This document shows positions 8,644 to 17,526 of a stretch of DNA of 64,000 nucleotides, piece after piece. The position numbers and the translations under genes are program-made. Source of the stretch: Gammaproteobacteria bacterium (GTDB lineage Bacteria > Pseudomonadota > Gammaproteobacteria > Pseudomonadales > Azotimanducaceae); NCBI GenBank assembly GCA_028821405.1, contig JAPPGK010000028.1:1-64000 (forward strand), in the 5' to 3' direction. The notes below the pieces were generated by a model. It was not told the DNA's origin and made no database searches. It worked only from the letters and a program-made list of their open reading frames with translations. The stretch's first letter is position 1. Every line of letters starts with the position of its first letter.

Positions 8644-9381
8644 ATGGTCGCCGGCGTGAACGTACCCGATGAATCCGTCGTCTCACCGAGACGGTCCGGC
8701 ATTGGTTTCGGCCGCGTCTTTGCAGCGTCGGTTGCCATCGCTGCCCTGCAAAGCTGCACCACGCTGTCGGAAGACGACTGTCTGACCCTCGACTGGGCCG
8801 TGCTCGGCGAGACGGACGGGGAACTGGGACGCCCGCTGTCGGACCTCAACCGTTATCGAAGGGATTGCGCAAAGTACGATGTGGTTCCCGACTCCCGCGC
8901 CTATATGGAAGGCCGGCAGCGGGGCCTCGTGGTCTTCTGCACCGAGGACAACGGCTATCGCGAAGGCCGCAACGGTGCCGCTAGCAGGCTGGTCTGTCCT
9001 GCCGCCCTCGAGCCGGGATTCCGACGGGGGTACGAGTTGGGACGGGCGGTCTATGCGTCGGTCACGGAACTCCGCGCCAGCAACGATTCCATCGTCGCCG
9101 CCCGAAGCGAAATCGAGCACCTCGAGTCCGAAATCGAAGATCGCAAGCGATCGGCTCGTTCTGACGACATTGACGACAAGGAAAAGCAGACCCTCCACGA
9201 CGAGATCGATGACATGGAACGACGCATCGACCAGCTTGATGAGGACATCGGAATCCTGATCGCAACCCTGGCGGTTTCGGTGTCCCAGTACCACGCAGCC
9301 GTCGGCGCGGCGCGTCGGGAGGGCTACGACGAGCCCATGGAGACCGAACTGCTGTCAGCGCTTCGCCGACTTGCCCAGTGA
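8644..9381 (+). CDS. DUF2799-type lipoprotein with C-terminal coiled coil
   Basis: Encodes about 245 residues from ATG 8644; a GTG at 8656 is also possible. A hydrophobic stretch ending ALQSC forms a lipobox, so the protein is probably lipid-anchored in the envelope. The mature part matches the DUF2799 pattern: DCLTLDWAVLGETDG, RDCAKYDVVPDSRAYMEGR, VVFCTEDNGYREGRNG, with conserved cysteines. The last third is heptad-rich (SEIEHLESEIEDRKR, DDMERRIDQLDED) and should form a coiled coil. The role is unknown. An open frame starting at 8560 adds a stretch overlapping the palindrome and is rejected. Confidence 0.75.
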   Translation: MVAGVNVPDESVVSPRRSGIGFGRVFAASVAIAALQSCTTLSEDDCLTLDWAVLGETDGELGRPLSDLNRYRRDCAKYDVVPDSRAYMEGRQRGLVVFCTEDNGYREGRNGAASRLVCPAALEPGFRRGYELGRAVYASVTELRASNDSIVAARSEIEHLESEIEDRKRSARSDDIDDKEKQTLHDEIDDMERRIDQLDEDIGILIATLAVSVSQYHAAVGAARREGYDEPMETELLSALRRLAQ

Positions 9382-9450
9382 GATTCGTCGGGGACGCCCC
9401 TGTGGCGTCCCGCGGCGGTGGCGTGATGCCGGCCACCGCAATGGTCGCCC

Positions 9451-10680
9451 CTAGGGTAGAAAACGCGCCACGACGCCGTTCAATTGGCGAAATCCCTGCG
9501 GCGTCAGCGCCAGTCGATCAGGGTGCATGAGGCCCCAATCGACCATCTCGGCGACGGTCGGCTCGACGACGTCGAATCCCAAGGCGGTGCGCACCTCGAA
9601 TAGCTCGCGTTCGACGCCGTCGACGAGTCGCAGCGCATTCATCATGAACTCACCCGGTAGATCGTCGCGCGTCACGGTGGCGTTGCGGTCGTTGGCACCG
9701 TCCAGATAGAGGCGCGGCTGGCTTGCCTTGGCGGTGCGAACGACGTTGCCGGCGCCGTTCGTGAGCTTGCCGTGGGCGCCGGCGCCGATGCCCATGTAGT
9801 CGCCGAATCGCCAGTAGTTCACGTTATGTGCGCAGACATGACCGTCCCGGGCGAACGCGGAGACCTCGTAGCGTTGGTAGCCGTGACTGGCCAGCAACTC
9901 GATGCCGGCTTCCTCGATCTCGCCACAGCGGTCGATATCGGGGAGGCCCGCAGGCGGGCGGCGGGCGAACTCCGTCTTCGGTTCGATGGTGAGTTCGTAC
10001 CAGGAGATGTGTTCCGGTTCCAGACGAATGGCCTTCGCCAAGTCGTCGAGGGCTTGGGCGACGGTCTGGCGCGGGAGCGCGTACATCAGGTCGATGTTGA
10101 GGTTGGCGATCCCCGCAGCCTTCGCGTCAGCAGCGGCGAGGCCAATATCCTCCGTGCCGTGGATGCGCCCCAGCACATTCAGGCGTGCCGGGTCGAAGGA
10201 CTGTGCGCCGAGGGAGACCCGCGTGATGCCGGCTCGACGGTAGCCGTTGAAGTCGCCATGCTCGATGGTCCCGGGATTGGCCTCGAGGGTGACCTCGCCG
10301 GCATCGGGAAGATCCCTGAGCAGAGCTCGAAAGGTACTCGGCGAGAAAAGGCTCGGGGTGCCGCCGCCGAAATAGACGGTCGTAACCCGGCGATGGCCGA
10401 ATCGGCGGTGTTCCCGTTCGAGGTCCGCTAGCAAGGCGTCGAGGTACTCGGTTTCACGCAACGATCCCCGCAAGGGATGCGAATTGAAGTCGCAGTAGGG
10501 GCACTTGCGTACGCACCAGGGGAAGTGGACGTAGAGACCCGCGTCCCTCGACACGACCGTCGAGGACGGGCTTGTCCGGTCCTTCCAACGCCGGCTTTGC
10601 CCCTTGCCGTCAGAACCCGAGGCATCGCGAGTCGGGCGACCACGAGGGTCGTCCCTACGGGTTCCGATGGAAACGCTCAT
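9451..10680 (-). CDS. hemW: HemW-like radical SAM heme chaperone
   Basis: Radical SAM protein related to coproporphyrinogen dehydrogenase that delivers heme; often misnamed oxygen-independent coproporphyrinogen oxidase. CVRKCPYC gives the CxxxCxxC cluster ligands, and the gap-free FGGGTPSL and LGAQSFD motifs are typical. From ATG 10680, which overlaps the rdgB stop (ATGA), it has 409 residues, longer than the usual ~380. The first ~42 residues are basic, unconserved, and largely encoded by a REP-like palindrome (10634-10655). A GTG at 10554 would give a more typical 367 residues (VSRDAGLYVHFPWC), so the true start is open. Confidence 0.9.
   Translation of the reverse strand: MSVSIGTRRDDPRGRPTRDASGSDGKGQSRRWKDRTSPSSTVVSRDAGLYVHFPWCVRKCPYCDFNSHPLRGSLRETEYLDALLADLEREHRRFGHRRVTTVYFGGGTPSLFSPSTFRALLRDLPDAGEVTLEANPGTIEHGDFNGYRRAGITRVSLGAQSFDPARLNVLGRIHGTEDIGLAAADAKAAGIANLNIDLMYALPRQTVAQALDDLAKAIRLEPEHISWYELTIEPKTEFARRPPAGLPDIDRCGEIEEAGIELLASHGYQRYEVSAFARDGHVCAHNVNYWRFGDYMGIGAGAHGKLTNGAGNVVRTAKASQPRLYLDGANDRNATVTRDDLPGEFMMNALRLVDGVERELFEVRTALGFDVVEPTVAEMVDWGLMHPDRLALTPQGFRQLNGVVARFLP
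10634..10655. repeat. REP-like palindrome inside the hemW N-terminal frame
   Basis: GGGCGACC (10634-10641) and GGTCGTCCC (10647-10655) form an inverted repeat with one mismatch, flanked by ctacgg, as in the copy at 8549. On the minus strand it is read in frame as part of the hemW N-terminal extension (TRRDDPRGRPTRD). A second dispersed motif, ACGGGCTTGTCCG, lies at 10566-10578. Confidence 0.6.
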
Positions 10681-11300
10681 GGTCGCGAAATGGGGATGTC
10701 GCAGTCGTCGGCCATGAGTTCCGCCAGCATCCGGCATGCCTTCCCCCGGTGGGACAAGCGGTTCTTCTCGTCGACGGCGAGTTGCCCGGCGGTCTTGCCC
10801 AGGGTGGGAACGAGGAAGTGCGGGTCGTAGCCGAAGCCATTGGTGCCGCGCGGGGAATCGATGATGAGGCCATGCCAGCGGGCCGTGGCAATGATCGGTG
10901 CCGGATCCCGGGGCGATTGGAGGTATACGAGACAACAGGTGAAGTGTGCGGGGGATGGTGTGCTAGGGAGTTCCCCTAGAAGCTTGGCGTTGTTCGCGGC
11001 GTCGGATGCGTTCGTGCCGGCATAGCGAGCCGAGTGGATACCGGGTGCGCCGCCCAAGGCGGGAACCACCAGTCCGGAATCGTCGGCGATCGCCGGCAAG
11101 CCTGATTCCCGGGCCGCATGTCGGGCTTTGCCGAGGGCGTTCTCCAGGAACGTACAGGACGTCTCCGGTGCCGCCTCGATACCGAGTTCGCCTTGGGTGA
11201 GGAGTTCGAAGCGCAGCCCTGCCAATGCCGCGCCGAGTTCCTTCACCTTGCCGGGGTTCCCGGTCGCGACGACGACCCGTCTTGGCGATCGTTCGCTCAC
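10677..11300 (-). CDS. rdgB: dITP/XTP pyrophosphatase
   Basis: Housecleaning NTPase that hydrolyses non-canonical purine triphosphates (ITP, dITP, XTP) to monophosphates. From GTG 11300 it has 207 residues. VVVATGNPGKVKEL near the N-terminus is the substrate-binding signature, ADDSGL is a metal-binding element, and TNGFGYDPHFLVP and LSHRGKA are conserved in the family. The GTG overlaps the stop of the preceding DUF4426 gene (GTGA), and its own stop overlaps the hemW ATG. It is part of the metX-to-hemW operon. Confidence 0.95.
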   Translation of the reverse strand: MSERSPRRVVVATGNPGKVKELGAALAGLRFELLTQGELGIEAAPETSCTFLENALGKARHAARESGLPAIADDSGLVVPALGGAPGIHSARYAGTNASDAANNAKLLGELPSTPSPAHFTCCLVYLQSPRDPAPIIATARWHGLIIDSPRGTNGFGYDPHFLVPTLGKTAGQLAVDEKNRLSHRGKACRMLAELMADDCDIPISRP

Positions 11301-11731
11301 CGTGTTTCGCCGTCGCGGTAAAGGGGTTGCTGGAACCGGAAAGTCTCGGTGCCGTGTTTCGGCAGGTCGACGGTGACTTCGAAACGCAGGTTCTCGGCGT
11401 GTTCGAAGTCGAATGCCGCCAGGTAGTAGACGGTTCCCTTGTCGTCGATCTCCCGGAAATCGAGGGTCTTCGATTGGTCGAGAAGATTCTTGAACTTGCC
11501 CCGGACCGTGACTTTCTCGCCCCGCCCGGAAGGTCCGACCGCGGTGATGTTCACCAGCGCCTTGTGGCTGCCCCGAACGATGTCGTAGCGCTCGGCGACT
11601 TCGGCAGAAAGCACCGAGGCATTGAAGGCGATGTAGTGCACCCGCCAGTCGCCGAAGCGCTTGACCTGTTCGCCGTGGGCCGCCAGCACGGCGAACAACA
11701 ACCCGGCCCCCACGAGCATCGCCTTGTTCAC
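11297..11731 (-). CDS. DUF4426 exported protein
   Basis: 144 residues from GTG 11731, whose start overlaps the metW stop; an ATG at 11719 would shorten it by four residues. The N-terminus (AMLVGAGLLFAVLAAHG) is a signal peptide. The mature part has GDWRVHYIAFNAS and GTVYYLAAFDFEHAENLRF, matching the DUF4426 family found between metW and rdgB in pseudomonads. Probably periplasmic. The function is unknown; the conserved position in the met-rdgB operon is the only clue. Confidence 0.8.
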   Translation of the reverse strand: MNKAMLVGAGLLFAVLAAHGEQVKRFGDWRVHYIAFNASVLSAEVAERYDIVRGSHKALVNITAVGPSGRGEKVTVRGKFKNLLDQSKTLDFREIDDKGTVYYLAAFDFEHAENLRFEVTVDLPKHGTETFRFQQPLYRDGETR

Positions 11732-12330
11732 GTCGAGTTGCTCCGGCCGAGTCGATAGAAGGCGATGGTGCCGAACAGGTTGCGCAACGGCCCCATGCGT
11801 CGATGGATGCGGTAGCGGCCATCGCAGACATGGCGCTCGATGATCGGCAACCGCTTGTCCGACACCAAGCGCTCGAAGTCGTGGAAGGTGCACAGGTGGA
11901 TGTTCGGCGTGTCGTACCATTCGTGGGGCAGGTGCGTCGCGACGGGCATGCGGCCCAACGTGGCAAGCTGCAGCCGGCAGCGCCAATGGCCGAAGTTGGG
12001 GAAGGTGACAACGCACTGCTCGCCGATGCGCAGCATCTCGTCGATGAGGTCGGATGGCGACGCCACGGCCTGCAGGGTCTCGGTCATCACGACCATGTCG
12101 AAGCTGGAGTCCGGAAAACGTCCCAGACCCTTGTCGAGATCGTGTTCGATCACGTTGACACCGGCGCGAACGCAGGCGCTGATCTGGGCGGGATCCTTCT
12201 CGATCCCGTAGCCGTTGACACCTTTCTCCGTGGCAAGTTGCTTGAGGAGCTCTCCGCTGCCGCAGCCGAGGTCCAGTACCCGCGCTCCGGGATTGACGAG
12301 GGCGGCGATGATCTCGAGATCCGGCCTCAC
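11728..12330 (-). CDS. metW: Methionine biosynthesis protein MetW
   Basis: A 200-residue SAM-methyltransferase-fold protein that acts with MetX in homoserine acylation. Motif I is [12 protein letters not shown], and the family-specific [16 protein letters not shown] and [15 protein letters not shown] are present. GTG 12330 overlaps the metX stop (GTGA), which makes metX and metW translationally coupled. Length is normal. Confidence 0.95.
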   Translation of the reverse strand: MRPDLEIIAALVNPGARVLDLGCGSGELLKQLATEKGVNGYGIEKDPAQISACVRAGVNVIEHDLDKGLGRFPDSSFDMVVMTETLQAVASPSDLIDEMLRIGEQCVVTFPNFGHWRCRLQLATLGRMPVATHLPHEWYDTPNIHLCTFHDFERLVSDKRLPIIERHVCDGRYRIHRRMGPLRNLFGTIAFYRLGRSNST

Positions 12331-13493
12331 GACGGCGAATCCGCGCCTTGGGCGACGGCGTCGAGGTATCCCCCGAGAACCTCGAAATACCGTTCGTTGT
12401 GAAGCAGGAACGAGTCGTGCCCGTGGGGAGCGTCGATGGTGGCGCTGACGACATCCTTGCGGGCTTCGATCAGCGCATCGACGATCTCGTTGGAACGCGC
12501 CGGCGAAAACCGCCAATCCGACGTGAACGAGAGCACGAGGAACTTGGCTTGGGTCTCGGCGAATGCCCGAACGAGGTCGCCGTCGAACTCCAGCGCCGGG
12601 TCGAAGTAGTCCAGCGCGCGGGTCATGAGCAGGTACGTGTTGGCGTCGAAACGTTCCGAGAACGAGGTCCCCTGGTAGTGGAGATAGCTCTCCACCTGGA
12701 ACTGGACGTCCTGTGCCGAGCCGATGTCCCCGGATTTGAGCTCGCGGCCGAAGCGGTCGCCCATGCTGTCGTCGGAGAGATAGGTCACATGCCCCACCAT
12801 CCGGGCGAGCATCAAGCCCTTGCGCGGAATCGCGTCGGCTTGACCGTAGCGGCCCTCGCGGAAATCCGGGTCGGATTGGATCGCCTGTCGGGCGATCTCG
12901 TTGAAGGCGATGTTCTGGGCCGATAGCTTGGCGGCGGCGGCGATGGCAATGGCGTGTCGCACCCGGTCTGGATAGTCGATCGCCCATTGCAATGCCTGCA
13001 TCCCGCCCAAGCTGCCGCCGACGACGGCGGCGAAGCGCTCGATGCCCAACGCGTCGGCAAGCATTGCCTGGCTCTTGACCCAGTCCTTGACGGTCACCGT
13101 GGGAAATCGCTCCCCGTAGGCCTCGCCGGTTTTGGGATCCGTCGTTCTCGGCCCCGTGCTGCCGTTGCACCCCCCGAGGTTGTTCAGCGCGACGACGTGG
13201 AACTTCGTCGTGTCGATGGGTTTGCCGGGACCGATGCACGTGTCCCACCACCCCGGCTTGGCGTCGTCCGGGGAGTGGAACCCGGCAGCGTGGTGGTCGC
13301 CGGACAGGGCGTGGCAGATCAGCACCGCGTTGTCGCGATTCTCGTTGAGTTCACCGTACGTCTCGTAGACGAGGTCGAACCGCCGCAGCGTCTCCTGGCA
13401 CTGCAGGGCGAACGGTTGATCGAAGTGGGCGGTGCGCGGTTCGACCAATCCGACGCCACCCTCGGCGCCGTTCAACCGCACCACAATTGGCAC
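12327..13493 (-). CDS. metX: Homoserine O-acyltransferase MetX
   Basis: Alpha/beta-hydrolase-fold enzyme that acylates homoserine as the first committed step of methionine synthesis; acetyl or succinyl specificity cannot be read safely. [13 protein letters not shown] holds the nucleophilic Ser (GGSLGG), an Asp follows in FTSDWRFSP, and [10 protein letters not shown] carries the catalytic His. Starts at GTG 13493, 13484 or 13481 are all possible; 13493 gives 388 residues and an N-terminus like other MetX. It overlaps the 3' end of yggT by 22 nt. Confidence 0.94.
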   Translation of the reverse strand: MPIVVRLNGAEGGVGLVEPRTAHFDQPFALQCQETLRRFDLVYETYGELNENRDNAVLICHALSGDHHAAGFHSPDDAKPGWWDTCIGPGKPIDTTKFHVVALNNLGGCNGSTGPRTTDPKTGEAYGERFPTVTVKDWVKSQAMLADALGIERFAAVVGGSLGGMQALQWAIDYPDRVRHAIAIAAAAKLSAQNIAFNEIARQAIQSDPDFREGRYGQADAIPRKGLMLARMVGHVTYLSDDSMGDRFGRELKSGDIGSAQDVQFQVESYLHYQGTSFSERFDANTYLLMTRALDYFDPALEFDGDLVRAFAETQAKFLVLSFTSDWRFSPARSNEIVDALIEARKDVVSATIDAPHGHDSFLLHNERYFEVLGGYLDAVAQGADSPS

Positions 13494-14032
13494 GGCAGGG
13501 CGGCGTTGATGGCGAAACTCTGGATCAACATCAACGCCACGATGGTGATCATGGGCGAGAGGTCGATGCCGCCGAGCGGCGGCAGGATGCGCCGCGCCGG
13601 GGCGAGCAGCGGCTCGGCAAGCTCCCGGGCGATGATCGCGGCCGGCGAGTACACCTGGGGTGCGATCCAGCTCATGATGATCGACACGAGGATCGCCACC
13701 ATGAAGATGCCGACGACGAGGCTCAAGGTCGCGCGCAAGCCGTCCGTCAGGATGGCGAACACGTCGAGCGAAAGCCCGGCCGCCCAGACGAAAACCACGG
13801 CGGCCAGCATGTGCATCACCCAAGCCATGACGAACGAGGCGAAGTCCAGGTTGCGATACGGGCGCAGCAACTTCCGCATCGGCTCCAGGACCGGGTTCGT
13901 GAACCGGACGATGCCCTCGGAGAACGGGTTGTAGAAACTCGCGTGTACCGCCTGCAGAACAAAGCGGAGCAGGAACAACAGCGCGCCGACTCGTAGCGCG
14001 AGCGTCACGACGAAGGTCAATGGGTCACCCAT
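13472..14032 (-). CDS. yggT: YggT family membrane protein
   Basis: 186 residues with two YggT repeats, each about 85 residues with two hydrophobic segments: [15 protein letters not shown] and [20 protein letters not shown] in the first, [18 protein letters not shown] and [19 protein letters not shown] in the second. [20 protein letters not shown] is typical of the family. Inner membrane; linked in other bacteria to cell shape or osmotic stress, but the mechanism is not established. It sits between proC and metX, as in Pseudomonas. Confidence 0.93.
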   Translation of the reverse strand: MGDPLTFVVTLALRVGALLFLLRFVLQAVHASFYNPFSEGIVRFTNPVLEPMRKLLRPYRNLDFASFVMAWVMHMLAAVVFVWAAGLSLDVFAILTDGLRATLSLVVGIFMVAILVSIIMSWIAPQVYSPAAIIARELAEPLLAPARRILPPLGGIDLSPMITIVALMLIQSFAINAALPCQLWCG

Positions 14033-14132
14033 CTGTCAGCACTCCTTTCGACAATGCGCTGGTCATACCGTTGGTCATAGTCAAGCCGTCGATCCCATCT
14101 GCGTAACTGATCCGTGCCGGTGACGGCGCGCC

Positions 14133-14939
14133 CTAGTCGGATGCACCGGCCAGGTCGCGCGCCAGTTCCCGTGACCGCTCGAAAGCGCCGCGAACCGCCT
14201 CGTCGAGCGCCTCGTGAACGGCACGTTCGGCAAGTATAGAGAGCGCCCGCTCTGTCGTCCCGCCCGGGGAGGTGACCCGCCGACGAAGTTCGGCCGGATC
14301 GTCGCTGTGGGCCATTGTCGCAGCGCCGCGAGCCGTGGCGACGACCAGCCGCTTGGCCGTCTGGGCATCGAGACCGATGTTCGTGCCCGCGGCGATCAGC
14401 GCTTCGATCACGGCGAAGAAATACGCGGGACCGCTGCCGGAGAGCGCCGTCACGGCATCGAGTGCAGCGTCGGAATCGAACCAGATGACCTCGCCGGCCG
14501 TACGCAGGATGGCCTCGGCGTCGTCGCGTTGGTCGCCTGTCACCGCCGCATTGGCGGCTAAGCCGGTGATGCCGGCGCCGACGAGGGCGGGCGTGTTGGG
14601 CATGCAGCGCACCACGGCGCGATCCGCCCCGAGCCAAGACTCGATGGCGGCAATGGGTACGCCGGCGGCGATGGACACGACAAGTTGGTTGTCCCCGACC
14701 GTTGGGGCGATCTCGCGAACGACGGCTTGGAGGACTTGGGGCTTGACTGCCAGCACAATCGTCGACGCGGCTTGAACGGCCTCGGTGTTGTGCGGCGTCG
14801 TCGTGACCGGGCCGGCGAATCGCGCGCGCTGTTCGGCGAGAGGTTCGGCGACCACGACATCGAACGCGCCCGCAGCCAAGCGAGTCGCCAGCGCATGCGC
14901 CATGTTGCCGCCGCCGACGAAGGCAACGCGCCGGGTCAC
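14133..14939 (-). CDS. proC: Pyrroline-5-carboxylate reductase
   Basis: Reduces 1-pyrroline-5-carboxylate to proline with NAD(P)H, the last step of proline synthesis. 268 residues from GTG 14939. VAFVGGGNMAHAL is the Rossmann nucleotide motif. VRCMPNTPALVGAG, ALSGSGPAYFF and VTSPGGTTERAL are the conserved substrate and dimer motifs. The GTG overlaps the yggS stop (GTGA). The 100 bp between proC and yggT may hold a separate promoter. Confidence 0.96.
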   Translation of the reverse strand: MTRRVAFVGGGNMAHALATRLAAGAFDVVVAEPLAEQRARFAGPVTTTPHNTEAVQAASTIVLAVKPQVLQAVVREIAPTVGDNQLVVSIAAGVPIAAIESWLGADRAVVRCMPNTPALVGAGITGLAANAAVTGDQRDDAEAILRTAGEVIWFDSDAALDAVTALSGSGPAYFFAVIEALIAAGTNIGLDAQTAKRLVVATARGAATMAHSDDPAELRRRVTSPGGTTERALSILAERAVHEALDEAVRGAFERSRELARDLAGASD

Positions 14940-15628
14940 GCGGTCACCCGATCACGAAACGCTGCGCTGCGGGGTCCGAAGATCGCGGTGCCGATACGCA
15001 CCATCGTGGCGCCTTCGTCGATGGCCGTCTCGAAGTCCTCGGACATGCCCATGGACAGGGAGTCCCAGTGGTCGCCGGCATCGGCGCCAAGGTCGTCGAA
15101 CAGCGAGCGCAACTCTCGGAAGCTCGCCCGGCGGTCGCCGCCGGCCCGGGGAATGGCCATCAGTCCCCGAAGTCGAAGGCGCGGCAAGGCGAGGACATGG
15201 TCGACGAGCGCCGGAAGATCGCGCGCGGACACGCCTGCCTTCTGGGGTTCGTCGTCGACGTTGACCTGAATGCAGACATCGAGAGGGCGTTCGGCAGCCT
15301 GGTCCAGGCGGTTCGCGATCTTCGGCCGGTCCACGGTGTGGATCCATTGGAAGTGCCGTGCGATGTCCGTGGTCTTGTTGGATTGGATCGCGCCGATGAA
15401 ATGCCAGACGATGTCGAGCTCGGCGAGGGCTTTGATCTTGACAACGGCTTCCTGGAGGTAGTTCTCGCCGAAGTCGCGCTGACCCGCGGCATGGGCGTTG
15501 GCGATCTCGGAGGCGGTACGCGCTTTCGAGACGGCAACCAGCCGCACGCAGCCGGGGGTCCGGTCCGCCCGGCGTTCGGCGTGGCGGATCGCGGCGTTGA
15601 CACTCTCGATTCGCTGATTGCAGTCCAC
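14936..15628 (-). CDS. yggS: PLP homeostasis protein YggS (PLPBP)
   Basis: A 230-residue single-domain PLP-binding TIM barrel without known enzyme activity that buffers pyridoxal phosphate. LVAVSKARTASEI carries the PLP lysine. FGENYLQEA, WHFIGAIQSNKT and SLSMGMSEDFETAI are family signatures, and VRIGTAIFGPR is at the C-terminus. GTG 15628 (VDCNQRIESV) gives the usual length; the open frame extends further, but without family similarity. First gene of the yggS-proC operon. Confidence 0.95.
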   Translation of the reverse strand: MDCNQRIESVNAAIRHAERRADRTPGCVRLVAVSKARTASEIANAHAAGQRDFGENYLQEAVVKIKALAELDIVWHFIGAIQSNKTTDIARHFQWIHTVDRPKIANRLDQAAERPLDVCIQVNVDDEPQKAGVSARDLPALVDHVLALPRLRLRGLMAIPRAGGDRRASFRELRSLFDDLGADAGDHWDSLSMGMSEDFETAIDEGATMVRIGTAIFGPRSAAFRDRVTA

Positions 15629-15719
15629 ACCGCAGTTTAACCCGCGTTGTCGGCGCCGGGCGGACCAATCAACGCTCGGCCCATGGGGCGATCCGCCCAC
15701 GCGCTGGGCACACGGATCG

Positions 15720-15740
15720 GGGACGGGCACGTCCCGTCCC
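15720..15740. repeat. Perfect short palindrome GGGACGGG/CCCGTCCC
   Basis: 8-bp arms around a 5-bp loop (cacgt) upstream of yggS. It resembles the dispersed hairpins at 2904, 10566 and 18877. Confidence 0.6.
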
Positions 15741-15834
15741 GTTGCGAGGCGCGGTGCATTCGGCGGGCTACCCGCGCGCTTCGGGCCCGTTAGGGCGCCC
15801 GTACGGCGGCCAGGCGATTCAACGGGTTTGGCAG

Positions 15835-15930
15835 GAAACGATTATGTGGTGTGGTGAGACGATTAAGTAATTGATTGTATTGAATTGATGGCGCAATTCA
15901 GCCAATCGTTTCAACCATTCTGAAACGATC
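15835..15930. promoter_or_regulatory. AT-rich block with four GAAACGATT-like words
   Basis: GAAACGATTA (15835-15844), GAGACGATTA (15856-15865), the inverse AATCGTTTC (15904-15912) and GAAACGATC (15922-15930). The composition drops sharply in GC compared with both flanks. Repeated half-sites in both orientations upstream of pilT suggest a regulator-binding region; the protein is unknown. Confidence 0.4.
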
Positions 15931-16058
15931 CGTTCAACGGATGAACCCTGCTAACGGCGCATGTCGGGAGGTCTGCGCCCCGATTTTCAGATATGTCGCA
16001 CACCCGCACGGGTCATTCTCTGTAGTGGGCGACGAACCACCGACGGTAGAGTTGGCGC

Positions 16059-17132
16059 ATGGCAATTGCAGACCTTCTGGCCTCGGCCGTCGAACGTGGC
16101 GCGTCGGATGTGCATCTCTCCACGGGCCTGCAGCCGCTGGCGCGAGTTGACGGTGAAATCGAACCCCTGGTTGCCGAACCGGTGCTGGCTGGCGAGCTGC
16201 GCGCGTGGATCGACGACATGGCCACCGAGAGGCATCGGCGGGACTTTGCCGAACGCCATGAAGCGGACTTCAGCTTGGCGTTGCCCTCGGTGGGTCGTTT
16301 CCGGGTGAACGTGTTCGAGTCCAGTCGCGGTCCGGGCGCCGTGTTCCGGACAGTGCCGGAACACATCCCGACGTTGCAGGACCTAGGCCTCGGCCCGACG
16401 TTTCAGCAGATCGCCGAGGCCCCGCGCGGCCTGGTCCTGGTCACGGGCCCCACCGGATCGGGCAAGAGCACGACCCTCGCGGCGATGATCGACCACGTCA
16501 ACAAGACACGCCGAGGACACATACTCACCATTGAGGATCCCATCGAGTTCATCCACGAACCGAGGGACTGCCTTGTCAACCAACGGGAGGTGGGCCGCGA
16601 CACGTTCACCCTTTCCGGCGCCTTGCGCGCGGCGCTAAGGGAGGATCCCGACGTAATCCTTATCGGCGAACTGCGCGACCTCGAGAGCATCCGGCTCGCA
16701 CTCACCGCCGCCGAGACGGGCCACCTGGTCTTCGCCTCGCTGCATACCCCATCCGCGCCGAAGGCCGTCGACCGGATCCTGGACGTGTTTCCGGCTGGCG
16801 AGAAGGAGACGATCCGCTCGATCCTGTCGGAGTCGCTCCATGCCGTGATCTGGCAGACGCTCTTGAGGCGGGAGGACGTCGGCAGCGGGTACGCCCCGGG
16901 CGGCGCGGGACGCCGCATGGCGGCACACGAGATCCTCATCGCCACGACGGCGGTTCGAAACCTCATCCGGGAGCAGAAGATCGCGCAGATCTACTCGACG
17001 ATGCAGACCTCGGCGGCGTCCGGCATGCAGACACTCGACCAATGCCTTCAGAACCTGCTGGCGGGCGGCGCGATTAGCGCGGAGACGGCGATGGCGAACG
17101 CTCGCTTCCCGGACGCCGTGCGCGTTCGCTGA
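16059..17132 (+). CDS. pilT: Type IV pilus retraction ATPase PilT
   Basis: Hexameric ATPase that depolymerises type IV pili for twitching motility. 357 residues: a PAS-like N-terminal domain (SDVHLSTGLQPLARVDGEI, 16-34), Walker A GPTGSGKST (130-138), an Asp box with the ILTIEDPIEF element, Walker B ILIGELRDLESI, and AAETGHLVFASLHT (His box). MAAHEILIATTAVRNLIRE corresponds to the AIRNLIRE motif essential in PilT. Its last 59 bp overlap the convergent ruvX. Unlike Pseudomonas, no pilU follows, and the pilGHIJ-chpA genes expected near gshB are absent from this window. Confidence 0.9.
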   Translation: MAIADLLASAVERGASDVHLSTGLQPLARVDGEIEPLVAEPVLAGELRAWIDDMATERHRRDFAERHEADFSLALPSVGRFRVNVFESSRGPGAVFRTVPEHIPTLQDLGLGPTFQQIAEAPRGLVLVTGPTGSGKSTTLAAMIDHVNKTRRGHILTIEDPIEFIHEPRDCLVNQREVGRDTFTLSGALRAALREDPDVILIGELRDLESIRLALTAAETGHLVFASLHTPSAPKAVDRILDVFPAGEKETIRSILSESLHAVIWQTLLRREDVGSGYAPGGAGRRMAAHEILIATTAVRNLIREQKIAQIYSTMQTSAASGMQTLDQCLQNLLAGGAISAETAMANARFPDAVRVR

Positions 17133-17526
17133 GCCAGGTCTCGCCGATGATCTCGGCCGCTTGCGCGTGCGCGTCGTCTGCGGGCGCCCCTCGTGACAGC
17201 GCCTCGAAAGTGGACAGGCGTTCGTCGGCGTATTCGACGGGGAGCGAATAGCGAGCGGCGAGACGTTGGCCGAAGCGTCGCGCCTGCGCTGAGCTATCGC
17301 TTGGCGTGCCGTCCATGTTGATGGGCAGGCCAACGACCAAACGCTCCGGCTGCCATTCCTTCACCACGGGGTCGAGAACATCCCAACGCGGTTCGCCCTC
17401 GCGGGCCGGGATCGTTCTCAGCCCTCGGGCGAGGTCGGCCTTGGGCTCGGCAACGGCGATGCCGATGTGTTTCCTGCCGAAGTCGAAGACCAGTGCCGTG
17501 CCGGACGCCTTGGTCGCGGGCGTCAC
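17074..17526 (-). CDS. ruvX: RuvX/YqgF RNase H-fold nuclease
   Basis: 150 residues from GTG 17526, which overlaps the yqgE stop (GTGA). ALVFDFGRKHIGIAVAE carries the first catalytic Asp of the RNase H fold, VVGLPINMDGT is the second conserved segment, and VEYADERLSTFEA has DERLST. The family acts as a Holliday junction resolvase or in 16S rRNA maturation. The C-terminus runs 59 bp into the end of pilT on the other strand and is Ser/Arg/Pro-rich, so the antiparallel overlap may be an extended tail. Confidence 0.92.
   Translation of the reverse strand: MTPATKASGTALVFDFGRKHIGIAVAEPKADLARGLRTIPAREGEPRWDVLDPVVKEWQPERLVVGLPINMDGTPSDSSAQARRFGQRLAARYSLPVEYADERLSTFEALSRGAPADDAHAQAAEIIGETWLSERARRPGSERSPSPSPR

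Larger units (their letters stand above)
15629..16058. other. 430-bp divergent intergenic region (yggS / pilT)
   Basis: No gene seen. It contains a perfect palindrome, GGGACGGG (15720-15727) and CCCGTCCC (15733-15740), and then a markedly AT-rich block (about 15830-15950) with repeated GAAACGATT-like words (listed separately). Promoters for both divergent genes must lie here; none could be fixed with confidence. Confidence 0.6.
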
